Source: an uncultured Erythrobacter sp. (GTDB taxonomy: Bacteria > Pseudomonadota > Alphaproteobacteria > Sphingomonadales > Sphingomonadaceae). From it: a stretch of 64,000 nucleotides of DNA. Below the pieces are notes generated by a model, which was not told where the DNA came from, made no database searches, and saw nothing but the letters and a program-made list of their open reading frames with translations. Location of the stretch: contig CANMUS010000002.1 in the NCBI GenBank assembly GCA_947501215.1, positions 124,001-188,000 of the forward strand, in the 5' to 3' direction. A program made the position numbers and the translations under genes. Of this stretch, positions 17,476 to 26,525 are shown in pieces (the first letter of the stretch is position 1; each line of letters opens with the position of its first letter).

Positions 17476-18228
17476 TTAGAAGTGGGTGACGTAACCGCCA
17501 TCGACGATCAGCGTGTGGCCGGTGACGTAGGATCCGTCCTGTGAAACCAAGAATGCCACTGCGCCGGCAATTTCTTCGGGCTTGGCCCAACGGCCGAGCG
17601 AGGTGCGGCGCGCGAGATGGTCGGCGATTTCGCTCGATCCCTCGAACCACTCCGCATTCGCCTCGGTCAGCACGAAGCCCGGGGCGACTGCGTTGACCGT
17701 GATGCCATCGGGTCCGAGCTCCGCCGCGAGCGAGCGGGTCACGCCATCGAGCCCCGCTTTGCTCGCCGTATAGGACGCATCGCCGCGCGCGATCTCGCTG
17801 GCGATGGAGGTGACGTTGACGATGCGGCCATAGCCCCGCGCGCGCATCAGCGGCACCACGCGCCGCGCAAGATCGAACGGCGCGACGAGATTTGTGCGCA
17901 GCAGCCGTTCCATGTCGGCGCGTTCGATTTCGGCGAAACCGCGCCGGTCGCGCGCTCCGGCATTGTTAACAAGGATATCGAGCCCTGTGGCTCCCTCGAT
18001 CTCGGCAAGAGCTGCGACACAGGCGGCTTCGTCGTCGATATCGAAGGCGAGCACCCGCGCCTCCCCGTCGATTGTAACTGTCACGTCTTCGAGCGCCGCC
18101 CGATCCCGACCACCGAGCCAAACGGTCGCCCCCTCGACTGCCAATCGCCGCACGATCTCAAGTCCCATGCCGCGCGCCGCGCCGGTCACCAGCGCGACCC
18201 TGCCGCGAAGTCTGCCCCCCAGATCCAT
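17476..18228 (-). CDS. SDR-family oxidoreductase
   Basis: A 250-residue classical SDR. It has VTGAARGMGLEIV (cofactor motif, about 14-26), GGRDRAALEDV (Arg after strand 2 suggests NADP), NNAGARDRRG, the catalytic YTASKAG (Tyr/Lys near 155-159) and the terminal GHTLIVDGGYVTHF seen in FabG-like enzymes. The substrate is unknown. Its ATG lies one base past the stop of the next SDR gene, so the two are translationally close. Resemblance to FabG is generic and should not be taken as a fatty-acid role. Confidence 0.86.
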   Translation of the reverse strand: MDLGGRLRGRVALVTGAARGMGLEIVRRLAVEGATVWLGGRDRAALEDVTVTIDGEARVLAFDIDDEAACVAALAEIEGATGLDILVNNAGARDRRGFAEIERADMERLLRTNLVAPFDLARRVVPLMRARGYGRIVNVTSIASEIARGDASYTASKAGLDGVTRSLAAELGPDGITVNAVAPGFVLTEANAEWFEGSSEIADHLARRTSLGRWAKPEEIAGAVAFLVSQDGSYVTGHTLIVDGGYVTHF

Positions 18229-18229
18229 G

Positions 18230-18988
18230 TCAGTCTTCGTAGATCATCTTGCGTGTCATGCCACCATCGACATTGAGGTGCTGGCCCGTGACGAAGCCCG
18301 CGCCATGCAAATATTCGACGGCCTCCGCGACGTCCTGCGGCGTGCCGACACGTCCGACAGGATGCTGGTCGCAGTCCTTTTCGCGGTGGTTAGCTTCGCG
18401 TCGTTCGCCGGTCTTCTGCCATGGTCCCGTCTCGATCCAGCCGGGCCGGATGGCATTGACGCGGATCTCGGGGCCGAGCGAGACTGCCATCGCATGGGTC
18501 AGCGCATCGAGCCCGCCCTTGGCCGAGGCGTAGGCGAAACATTCCGGCTCGCTCATCACCGCGCGCGTGCTGGAGATATTGACGATGCTCGCCCCGGTCT
18601 CGGCGCAGCGGAGCAGCGGCACAGCGGCCCGGCTGCACAGGAAGGCGGCAGTCAGGCTCGCATCGATCCACGCCTGCCAGTCGGACAACGCAAGGTCCTC
18701 CAGCGGCCCGCAATAGGGATCGGCGATGCCGGCATTGTTGACGAGGCAGTCGAGCGCCGCGCCATCGAGCCAATCCTCCATCCGCGCGAAGCTGCGCGTC
18801 ACGTCGCCTTCCTTGCCGACATCGCAGGTCAGCAGCAGCGCAGTATCGCGCGGCAGGGCCGTTCGCAGTTCGGCCAGAGCTTCGGCATCCTTGTCGAGGC
18901 CGACCACCCGCCAGCCAGCTCCGTGAAAATGCATCAGGGTCGCCCGGCCGATGCCCGCGCCCGCTCCGGTTACGCAAATCGTTTTCAT
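18230..18988 (-). CDS. SDR-family oxidoreductase
   Basis: A 252-residue classical SDR. The start MKTICVTGAGAGIGRATLMH was chosen because the cofactor motif should lie near the N-terminus; upstream extension has no homology. An Asp after strand 2 (VVGLDKDAEAL) suggests NAD preference. NNAGIADP and YASAKGGLDALTH supply the family Asn and Tyr/Lys. It ends GQHLNVDGGMTRKMIYED. It is placed 25 bases after the HisN-like phosphatase and one base before the second SDR, which suggests a shared pathway that the sequence does not identify. Confidence 0.86.
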   Translation of the reverse strand: MKTICVTGAGAGIGRATLMHFHGAGWRVVGLDKDAEALAELRTALPRDTALLLTCDVGKEGDVTRSFARMEDWLDGAALDCLVNNAGIADPYCGPLEDLALSDWQAWIDASLTAAFLCSRAAVPLLRCAETGASIVNISSTRAVMSEPECFAYASAKGGLDALTHAMAVSLGPEIRVNAIRPGWIETGPWQKTGERREANHREKDCDQHPVGRVGTPQDVAEAVEYLHGAGFVTGQHLNVDGGMTRKMIYED

Positions 18989-19013
18989 TGTGGCGGAACG
19001 TGCCGCGCCTCGC

Positions 19014-19829
19014 TCAGTGCCCGTCGTGATCATGGCTGTCGCTAGCGATACCGCCCATCGCTTCGAGCACGTCCTCGAGCCGGGCCGGCTCTCCCAGAGC
19101 CAGCACACGGCCATCGCTGTTCGCGTCGAGCGGATTGCCCTGCCAGTCGCTCATCGTTCCGCCGGCGCCCTCGACGACGGGCACCAGCGCGGCGAAATCA
19201 TACAGCTTGAGCCCGCTTTCGATGACGATGTCGAGATGGCCCGCTGCAAGCAGGCCGTAATTGTAGCAGTCCCCGCCATATACCGGCCAAGGACGCTGCG
19301 GATAGGCTTTAGCCACCACCCGCAGATAGGCATCCACGTCGTCCTCGGCAAAAGCATGCGGGCTGGTGGTGGCGATCGACGCGCCTTGCAGGGCAAGGCA
19401 TCGGCGCGTGCTGACAGCCTTGCCGTTGAGCGTCGTCGGTTGTCCGATGGCGCCCACCCAGCGTTCCCCCAGGATCGGCTGGTTGATGATGCCGAGGACC
19501 GGCCACCCGTCCTGCAGCAGGGCAATCAGCGTTCCGAAAATCGGCCGGCCGGCAACGAAGCTCTGCGTCCCGTCGATCGGGTCGAGCACCCATTGGCGCG
19601 CCGCGCCTTCGCGCACGCTGCCGTACTCCTCGCCAATTATGCCGTCATCCCGGCGTTCGACCTCCAGCAGGGAACGCATGGCTGCTTCGGCAGCGCGATC
19701 CGCTTCGGTCACGGCAGAGTGATCTTCTTTCTGCTCCGCCTGCCAATCCCCGCGAAAGAGCGGCCTGATCGCTTCGCCGGCAACCTCGGCGAGGCGCTGC
19801 GCGAGCGCTATGTCTTCTTGCATGTCCAT
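19014..19829 (-). CDS. hisN: Inositol-monophosphatase-family phosphatase, histidinol-phosphatase (HisN) type
   Basis: A 271-residue Mg/Li-sensitive phosphatase. The signature EEYGSVR...WVLDPIDGTQSFVAGRP (about 67-100) holds the metal-binding Glu and Asp residues, and ESGLKLYDFAALVPVVEGAGG near the C-terminus is the second motif. GGDCYNYGLLAAGHLDIV is the form common in HisN proteins that hydrolyse L-histidinol phosphate. ATG at 19829 was chosen because AAAGG lies six bases upstream. The tail SHDHDGH is histidine-rich, an unusual end that might bind metal. It follows prs, a supplier of PRPP for histidine synthesis, by about 50 bases. Confidence 0.8.
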   Translation of the reverse strand: MDMQEDIALAQRLAEVAGEAIRPLFRGDWQAEQKEDHSAVTEADRAAEAAMRSLLEVERRDDGIIGEEYGSVREGAARQWVLDPIDGTQSFVAGRPIFGTLIALLQDGWPVLGIINQPILGERWVGAIGQPTTLNGKAVSTRRCLALQGASIATTSPHAFAEDDVDAYLRVVAKAYPQRPWPVYGGDCYNYGLLAAGHLDIVIESGLKLYDFAALVPVVEGAGGTMSDWQGNPLDANSDGRVLALGEPARLEDVLEAMGGIASDSHDHDGH

Positions 19830-19878
19830 GCCGCGCCTTTGCAATGCCCGCCACTGCGGTCAAGCAGCGCGTTCGGCA

Positions 19879-20814
<936 letters not shown>

Positions 20815-20960
20815 TGCTGGCGAATCCCCGTCGGCTGGCAGTGCCACTCGCCTAGCGACACGTCATGGGATTGCAACATGGGAAGGAGGGTTTTGAAGAG
20901 GAGCTGGTTGCTGGGGGCGGGAGTTTTGTATTTGTTTGGTGCGGGATATTTGTTGCGTGC

Positions 20961-20982
20961 GCCTTCGACATCCGTCGAAGGC
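20961..20982 (+). repeat. ATCC-loop hairpin, copy 1
   Basis: A 9-bp perfect stem GCCTTCGAC / GTCGAAGGC around an ATCC tetraloop, on the plus strand. The inner GAC-ATCC-GTC is shared with hairpins at 21070 and 49339 (both on the minus strand), 54650 and 63945, while outer stem bases differ and stay paired. It lies in a T- and G-rich 290-base gap between prs and glpX. Confidence 0.8.
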
Positions 20983-20994
20983 TTACGGTACCGG

Positions 20995-21057
20995 CCCGCT
21001 CCCCCACCCGACCACCCATAGAATACCGTGCCGTGGGTGGTCGGGTGGGGGAGCGGG
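20995..21057. repeat. Long hairpin element, copy A
   Basis: A perfect 24-bp inverted repeat (arms 20995-21018 and 21034-21057) around the 15-base loop TAGAATACCGTGCCG. After one mismatch three further outer pairs form. A second copy at 49255-49335 has the identical loop and four stem differences, all compensated. Both copies are followed on the plus-strand side by ACAGCAA and an ATCC-family hairpin. No T-run follows, so it is not a standard terminator. Confidence 0.88.
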
Positions 21058-21069
21058 ACGGCACAGCAA

Positions 21070-21091
21070 GGTCAGGACGGATGTCCTGACC
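21070..21091 (-). repeat. ATCC-loop hairpin, copy 2
   Basis: Stem GGTCAGGAC / GTCCTGACC with loop GGAT, i.e. ATCC on the minus strand, where it lies 13 bases past the glpX stop. It is identical in sequence to the hairpin at 49339-49360 and sits in the same position relative to the long hairpin. Confidence 0.8.
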
Positions 21092-21103
21092 GCACGCAAC
21101 CAA

Positions 21104-22078
21104 CTACCCTACCTTATGCTCGCCCTTGATCCAGCGCACCGTGCCGCTGCTGGCGCGCATCACCACGCTTTCGGTCGTCATCGTGCCGCCCCGGCGGTAC
21201 TTCACGCCTTCGAGCAGGCTGCCGCTGGTCACGCCCGTCGCGGCGAAGATGCAATCGCCTTTGACGAGGTCGTCGCGCGTATAGATGCGGTCGAAATCCT
21301 CGATGCCCCATTTGCGGGCGCGAGCCTTCTCGTCCTCGTTGCGGAAGACGAGGCGGCCGTTGAACTGGCCGCCGACGCAGCGCAATGCGGCTGCAGCCAG
21401 CACGCCCTCTGGCGCGCCGCCCTGGCCCATATACATGTCGATCGTGGTGTCCTCGTCGGTCACCGCGATCACGCCTGCGACGTCGCCGTCACCGATCAGA
21501 ACTACACCGCAGCCGATCGAGCGCAGTTCCGCGATGAGGTCCGCATGGCGCGGTCGGTCGAGCACGCAGACGATGATGTCGGCAGGCTCCACTCCCTTGG
21601 CGTCGGCCACTGCCGTGACGTTCTCGGTCGGCGTTTTCGCAAGGTCGATAATGCCGTCGGGATAGCCCGGCCCAACCGCGATCTTGTCCATATAGACGTC
21701 CGGCGCGTTGAGCAGGCAGCCCTCGGCGCTGGCGGCCAGCACGGCCAGCGAATTGGGGCCGGCCTTCGCGGTGATCGTCGTGCCTTCCAGCGGATCGAGC
21801 GCGATATCTATCTTCGGGCCTTCCCCAGGCGCACCGCCGACCTTCTCACCGATATAAAGCATTGGCGCTTCGTCGCGCTCGCCCTCGCCGATCACCACGG
21901 TGCCGTCCATGTAGAGCGTGTCGAACGCCTTGCGCATCGCTTCGACAGCGGCGGCGTCAGCAGCCTTTTCGTCGCCGCGACCGATCAGCTTCGACGCCGC
22001 GACTGCGGCCGCTTCGGTGACGCGGACCATTTCGAGCACGAGGATGCGGTCGAGCGGGTTGTCGGCAGGCGAATTCAT
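21104..22078 (-). CDS. glpX: Fructose-1,6-bisphosphatase class II
   Basis: A 324-residue GlpX-type enzyme that converts fructose 1,6-bisphosphate to fructose 6-phosphate in gluconeogenesis. Metal and substrate motifs are GEGERDEAPMLYIGE (about 62-76) and the DPLEGTT block (about 92-98), then KIAVGPGYPDG. The start MNSPADNPLDRILVLEMVRVT matches the family; 34 codons upstream do not. In many alphaproteobacteria glpX lies directly after hom. Here the order and strand are kept, but two plus-strand genes intervene. Confidence 0.95.
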   Translation of the reverse strand: MNSPADNPLDRILVLEMVRVTEAAAVAASKLIGRGDEKAADAAAVEAMRKAFDTLYMDGTVVIGEGERDEAPMLYIGEKVGGAPGEGPKIDIALDPLEGTTITAKAGPNSLAVLAASAEGCLLNAPDVYMDKIAVGPGYPDGIIDLAKTPTENVTAVADAKGVEPADIIVCVLDRPRHADLIAELRSIGCGVVLIGDGDVAGVIAVTDEDTTIDMYMGQGGAPEGVLAAAALRCVGGQFNGRLVFRNEDEKARARKWGIEDFDRIYTRDDLVKGDCIFAATGVTSGSLLEGVKYRRGGTMTTESVVMRASSGTVRWIKGEHKVG

Positions 22079-22179
22079 AAGCGGTTCAGTCCCTCGTAGG
22101 TGTATCGGCCCCGGAAGTCGGGTGGCGCTTCGGTCATGCAATCGTATGCGCGAGCGCCCGATAGACAGGGAGCCATGCA

Positions 22180-22599
22180 TTGTCGAGACGACTGGTCGTG
22201 CTGACCCCGGTCCTTGTCGTATTCGCTCCCGGAGCCGCGCAAGCGCAGGGGTCGACCTCCGAAGAGCTTTCTGCCGACGAGCGCGCGTGCCTGCGCAAAC
22301 AGGAGGCCGCGCTTATCTCCGGCGAGATCGTCGTCTGCGGCGACCGGTCGGAGAACGATCGATACCGCCTCGGCCCGCTGGGCGAAGTGCGAAAGCGGTA
22401 TGCCGAAGAGACGATGGATCGCGGCCTTGGCCTGGCCCCCGATTTCAAGCCGCCGCCGTGCCGACCCGGTCTGTTGACCTTGTGCCCCGAGCTGGGAGCC
22501 GCAGGTGAACGCCCGGTGACCGTGGATTTCGATGCCTTGCCCGATGCGCCCGAAGGCTCCGATGCGGACCGCATCGCGAAGGGCGAGACCCCGCAATGA
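22180..22599 (+). CDS. Small secreted protein of unknown function, paralogue of the next gene
   Basis: 139 residues read from TTG at 22180, with AGGGAG seven bases upstream. An N-terminal signal peptide (LVVLTPVLVVFAPGAAQAQ) predicts export. The mature part has a pair of cysteines in CLRKQEAALISGEIVVCGDR, then RKRYAEETMDRG, a Cys pair in PPCRPGLLTLCPELG, and VDFDALPDAPEGSDADRIAK near the end. The same ordered blocks occur in the following gene, so the two arose by duplication. I do not recognise a named family. It is divergent from glpX (about 100 bases apart), and its stop overlaps the next start (ATGA). Confidence 0.75.
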   Translation: MSRRLVVLTPVLVVFAPGAAQAQGSTSEELSADERACLRKQEAALISGEIVVCGDRSENDRYRLGPLGEVRKRYAEETMDRGLGLAPDFKPPPCRPGLLTLCPELGAAGERPVTVDFDALPDAPEGSDADRIAKGETPQ

Positions 22600-23192
22600 G
22601 GTTCTCTTTGTTCGCAACTGTCCTTGTAGCAGCCGTCGCTTCACCGGTGGTAGCGCAGGACGCCGAAACTCCGCTACAGCCGCAGCAAGGCTCGCCTCCC
22701 GAACGGATCGATTTGCTTGCGGCAGCGCGCGAGGCCGACGAACCGCTCGAAGATTGTAGCGAAGAGCAGGAAGCGGCGCTTCTGTCCGGCGAGATCATCG
22801 TCTGCCGCCGCCGCAGCGACCTCGATGAGTATGGCTACGACAAGGAGCGGGCCGAACGTCGCTATGCCCGCGAGACGATGAACAAGGGCAACCCAAGCGC
22901 GCCCGATGTCTTCGGCATACCCGATCAAGGCGTGGTCGCGGCCCGCGGCTGCTTCATTCCGCCATGCCCGCCACCGCCGGCCTATATCATCGATTTCGAG
23001 AGCCTGCCGGACGCGCCGCCAGGATCCGACGCCGATCGCATCGCGCGGGGGTTGCCGCCGCTGGGGCGCGATGTCGCAACGCCCGAAGCCGCAGCAAGAG
23101 CGCGCGCCGAGCAACTCGGTCTTCCGGAGCCGGGGATTGGTGAGGTCAGTCCCCCAGAATCGGCATCACTAGAGGATCTGCCGCAAGACTAG
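22596..23192 (+). CDS. Secreted protein of unknown function, larger paralogue of the preceding gene
   Basis: 198 residues with a signal peptide (VLVAAVASPVVAQD). Shared blocks with the upstream paralogue are CSEEQEAALLSGEIIVCRRR, ERRYARETMNKG, CFIPPCPPPPAYIIDFESLP and PDAPPGSDADRIARG. It adds an acidic stretch before the first block and an Ala/Glu-rich C-terminal tail. Four cysteines in two pairs suggest disulfides in the periplasm. Function unknown. The last 47 bases overlap the 3' end of hom on the other strand. Confidence 0.75.
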   Translation: MRFSLFATVLVAAVASPVVAQDAETPLQPQQGSPPERIDLLAAAREADEPLEDCSEEQEAALLSGEIIVCRRRSDLDEYGYDKERAERRYARETMNKGNPSAPDVFGIPDQGVVAARGCFIPPCPPPPAYIIDFESLPDAPPGSDADRIARGLPPLGRDVATPEAAARARAEQLGLPEPGIGEVSPPESASLEDLPQD

Positions 23193-24456
23193 GCGATCCT
23201 TCGAGCAATTCGAGCGCGGCGGTCACGCAGCGCTCGGGCCCCTCGTGCGTCACCATTGCGACCTGTACCTCGCCGCCGTCATGATCACGGCCGCGCTGGA
23301 TGAGGCTTTCGATGGATACTCCCGCATCGCGCATCGCCGCAGTGATTTCTGCGAGTACGCCCGGCCGGTCGGCCACGGTAAAGCGGATGTAGTCACGACC
23401 CACGCGCTCGCCGGAATCGCCCTGCTCTGCCGTGGCCAGCTGGCTCACGGGCACTGAGAATGGCGCTCCGGCCTGCCCGCGTGCGATGTCGATCAGGTCG
23501 GCAACGACAGCGCTGGCCGTCGGCTTGTCGCCCGCGCCCGCGCCCTGAAAGAGCAGACGCCCGGAGAAATCGCCTTCCGCCACGACGGCATTGGTCGGTC
23601 CGGTCACCGCGGCAAGCGGGTGGCGGAAGGGGACGAGACACGGGCGCACGCGCTGGAGCAACCGTCCGGTCGCCTCGTCGCCGTTCTCCATGCTGGCGAT
23701 CCCGACGAGCCTCACGACGTAACCGAGCGCATCGGCCTGCGCGATATCGGTCGCGCTGACCTGGGTGATGCCACTGCACCGTACCGCTTCGAAATCGATG
23801 CGCGTGCCGAAGCCGATTGCGGCGAGGATCGCCAGCTTGTGCGCAGCGTCCACGCCCTCGATGTCGAAGGTCGGATCGGCCTCGGCATAGCCCTTTTCCT
23901 GTGCCGCACTCAGCATCTCGCCGAAATCGGCACCGGTCCGCTCCATCTCCGACAGGATGTAATTGCAGGTGCCATTGAGGATGCCGTAGATGCGGGTAAG
24001 CGCATTGGCCGCCGTGCCTTCGCGCAGGCCCTTCACCACCGGAATGCCGCCCGCGACCGCCGCCTCGAAAGCGAAGGGCGCGGATTTGATCGCGGCCAGT
24101 TCGGCCAGCTCCATCCCGTGATGCGCCACCATCGCCTTGTTCGCGGTGACGAAGCCTTTGCCTGCATCGAGTGCGGAGCGGGCAAGCGTCAGCGCGGGTC
24201 CGTCCGATCCGCCGACCAGCTCGACCACCACATCGACATCGGCGCGGGTCGCCATGGCCTGCATATCGTCGACCCAGGCGAAGCGGGAGAGGTCGACGCC
24301 GCGATCCTTGCCGCGCTCTCGCGCATTGACTGCAACGACTTCGATCGCTCGCCCCGCGCGGCGCTCCACGACGTCGCGATTGGCTTCGAGCAGGCGGATG
24401 ACGCCGGTGCCGACCGTACCGAGGCCGGCGATCGCAAGGCGCAGCGGCTCAGCCAT
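23146..24456 (-). CDS. hom: Homoserine dehydrogenase
   Basis: A 436-residue monofunctional enzyme that reduces aspartate semialdehyde to homoserine for threonine and methionine. The N-terminal NAD(P) domain begins LRLAIAGLGTVGTGVIRLLE. The catalytic domain contains GILNGTCNYILSEMERTGADF and EADPTFDIEGVDAAHKLAILA (about 200-220). A C-terminal ACT domain (FTVADRPGVLAEITAAMRDA) predicts feedback regulation by an amino acid, usually threonine. It converges with and overlaps the secreted-protein gene by 47 bases. Confidence 0.96.
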   Translation of the reverse strand: MAEPLRLAIAGLGTVGTGVIRLLEANRDVVERRAGRAIEVVAVNARERGKDRGVDLSRFAWVDDMQAMATRADVDVVVELVGGSDGPALTLARSALDAGKGFVTANKAMVAHHGMELAELAAIKSAPFAFEAAVAGGIPVVKGLREGTAANALTRIYGILNGTCNYILSEMERTGADFGEMLSAAQEKGYAEADPTFDIEGVDAAHKLAILAAIGFGTRIDFEAVRCSGITQVSATDIAQADALGYVVRLVGIASMENGDEATGRLLQRVRPCLVPFRHPLAAVTGPTNAVVAEGDFSGRLLFQGAGAGDKPTASAVVADLIDIARGQAGAPFSVPVSQLATAEQGDSGERVGRDYIRFTVADRPGVLAEITAAMRDAGVSIESLIQRGRDHDGGEVQVAMVTHEGPERCVTAALELLEGSPSLAADPLVMPILGD

Positions 24457-24583
24457 GGGTCGGGTGCGCCACGGTCGGGAGTGGAAAATCGGAGTAGAAG
24501 CTCATGCGCTGGCGACTAGCCCAGCAGCGGGGCGCTTTGGAACCAGTTTGTCTTGCCCCGCGCCAAGGCGAAGCTGTCGGCCC

Positions 24584-25423
24584 TCAGCCCGGCGAACGTG
24601 TGCGCGGGCAGGTGCCCAATTGCTCGATAACCAGCGCGTAGTCCTGTTCCGCCAACTCACGGGCCCGCGGATCGCGCGAGATATTGGCCTCTCCCGGCAG
24701 GCCTGAAGGCAGGAAACAGGCAAGGCGATACCATTCGAGCGTGTCCCGCCGCGGCGGGCGGGCGGCCTGGTCGACGATTTCGGTCCATGAAACGCCCCAA
24801 CGCGGTGCCTGGTTCGGCCGCCGCACGACGGTCACGGAAACCGGCCCGTCGTTCTCGGTATCGAGGAACAGCTGGGTTTCGGATTCGCCGACCAGCGTAC
24901 CTTCGACTGCGAGCGCATCACGCACGCCGGTAACGCGTGGCGGGGCGTTTGGCGCAAGCAACGAAGCCAGAACCGACCGCAGGCTGGCGGCAAACGCGTC
25001 AGTATAGGGGAACTGTGCATCGGCCTCGACCAGCTGGATTTCGGCCGGACGTCCGGGCACGGTGCGCGCGAACAGGACGACGTCCTGCTTCTTCAGTTTC
25101 GGCGCCTTGCCTTTCTCGTCCAGCGGAAGATCAACGAGGTAGCGCAGCGATTCGCCAACCGGAACATTCCCGGCGATCAGAGCTGTAGTCTCCGCTTCGA
25201 TGTAAAGCCGGACATGGCCCGGGGCGAGGCCCGGCGAGCGCTCCGGCTCGACCGTCGCCTGATCGCGGATTTTGGCACGAAGGACCAAGGGCGACTTGTC
25301 CGCCAGATCCACAATGTCAGCATAGGTCAGCTGCGTTTGCGGCGCAGGTTCCTGCGCAGCAAGCGGGGTTACTGCCAAAGCGGCAGCGAGCGCTATCGGG
25401 GTAAACAAGGTAGATCGGATCAT
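24584..25423 (-). CDS. Secreted protein of unknown function
   Basis: 279 residues with a clear signal peptide (FTPIALAAALAVTPLAAQE). The mature chain begins LTYADIVDLADKSPLVLRAK and continues as a beta-rich domain of alternating hydrophobic and charged residues. Two cysteines (LACFLPSG, LGTCPRTR) near the C-terminus could form a disulfide. I do not recognise a domain; I recall similar annotated hypothetical proteins in sphingomonads but cannot check. It is upstream of hom on the same strand (128 bases) and may have its own promoter in the 370-base gap to tonB. Confidence 0.75.
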   Translation of the reverse strand: MIRSTLFTPIALAAALAVTPLAAQEPAPQTQLTYADIVDLADKSPLVLRAKIRDQATVEPERSPGLAPGHVRLYIEAETTALIAGNVPVGESLRYLVDLPLDEKGKAPKLKKQDVVLFARTVPGRPAEIQLVEADAQFPYTDAFAASLRSVLASLLAPNAPPRVTGVRDALAVEGTLVGESETQLFLDTENDGPVSVTVVRRPNQAPRWGVSWTEIVDQAARPPRRDTLEWYRLACFLPSGLPGEANISRDPRARELAEQDYALVIEQLGTCPRTRSPG

Positions 25424-25796
25424 GATGTTTCCAGCTGGGCGAATGCGAAATTACTCGTGCGGGCGACTCGGTCAATGGCGGGCGAGGCCCCGAGGTTCCC
25501 CAGCAGATTTCCGGGTAACGGACTGAATCGGTCCTTAACCGACAAAGGGTTTGCGGTGCGCGGGCATCGTGGGTAAGGGATGGGCGGGCCCAAGCGATGA
25601 TACATTGTTGCTTGGGGGAGAGGTCTTGGGGTTCTTTCGGGAACTTCGGGTCTTCTGCATCGCTGTCGGCCTCAGGGTAAACACGATGTTCTGAATGAAA
25701 AACGAGGCAGCGGGTCGCATGCATGTTGCACCCTCCCGCATTAAGCCTCTCAATCCCGGCCTCGCACCGGGATGACCGATGGAGTGAAGCGACCGA
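25424..25796. other. Non-coding gap between a secreted-protein gene and tonB
   Basis: This 373-base divergent gap must carry promoters for both flanking genes. No reading frame in it looks like a protein. A small dyad, CCCGG-CCTCGCA-CCGGG (25755-25771), lies about 25 bases before the tonB start. No Fur box was recognised with confidence. Confidence 0.6.
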
Positions 25797-26474
25797 ATGG
25801 CATATGCTGACCAGGAGATGAGCGGCAATCGCATTGTCGCGATTATCATCGTTGCTCTCATCCATATCGCTCTCGGTTACGCTCTCATCACCGGCCTCGC
25901 ATACAATGCGGTGCAGCAGGTGGTGGAACGCGTGACGACGATCGATATCGAAGAGCCGCCGCCGCCCGAGCCGGAGGACGAGCCTCCGCCGCCACCTGAA
26001 CCCGATACGGCCCCGCCGCCGCCGGTGGCACCGCCGCCGCCGATCAGTATTGCGCCGGCCCCACCGCCGATCCGTACGCAGACGACGATTCCGCCGCCGG
26101 CACCCCCTGCGCTGCGTATTCCGCCGCCTGCACCGCCGGCGCCGCCGCCGCCTCCGCCCGCACCGCCCGCACCGTCCAAGGCTCGGGGCGCATCGCCCAA
26201 AGGCCAGGCCGGCTGGGCGCGTCGCATCCAGTCGAACTATCCCCGCCGCGCCGAGCGCGAGGGCACCGAAGGTAATGTCGGCGTCTCGGTCACCGTCGGT
26301 ACGGACGGCCGCGTAGCCGGCTGCACGGTCACGAGTTCGAGCGGTTCGAGCGATCTCGACTCGGCTGCATGCGACGGTATGACCCGCTATGCGCGGTTCG
26401 ACCCGGCGCTAGACCGCGCGGGCAACCCGATTACGGATACCTACCGGACGACGATCGTCTACCAGCTCAACTAG
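25797..26474 (+). CDS. tonB: Energy transducer TonB
   Basis: A 225-residue TonB protein. One N-terminal inner-membrane helix (IVAIIIVALIHIALGYALI, about 13-31) contains the His that pairs with ExbB/ExbD in the family. A long Pro/Glu-rich spacer (about 50-140) spans the periplasm. The C-terminal domain has AGWARRIQSNYPRRAEREGT, then VGVSVTVGTDGRVAGCTVTS and the final RTTIVYQLN. GGAG lies about 12 bases before the ATG. It heads a tonB-exbB-exbD-exbD cluster and should energise receptors such as the one at 1672-4095. Confidence 0.94.
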   Translation: MAYADQEMSGNRIVAIIIVALIHIALGYALITGLAYNAVQQVVERVTTIDIEEPPPPEPEDEPPPPPEPDTAPPPPVAPPPPISIAPAPPPIRTQTTIPPPAPPALRIPPPAPPAPPPPPPAPPAPSKARGASPKGQAGWARRIQSNYPRRAEREGTEGNVGVSVTVGTDGRVAGCTVTSSSGSSDLDSAACDGMTRYARFDPALDRAGNPITDTYRTTIVYQLN

Positions 26475-26525
26475 GCTTTCCCGTCGTCCCAGGCGGAACC
26501 CAATTACTCAAGAGGACTACTCGCT

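Noticed and set aside
20995-21057. The long hairpin as an ordinary intrinsic terminator
   Set aside because: There is no T-run on either strand after the stem, and the loop and downstream sequence are conserved between copies.
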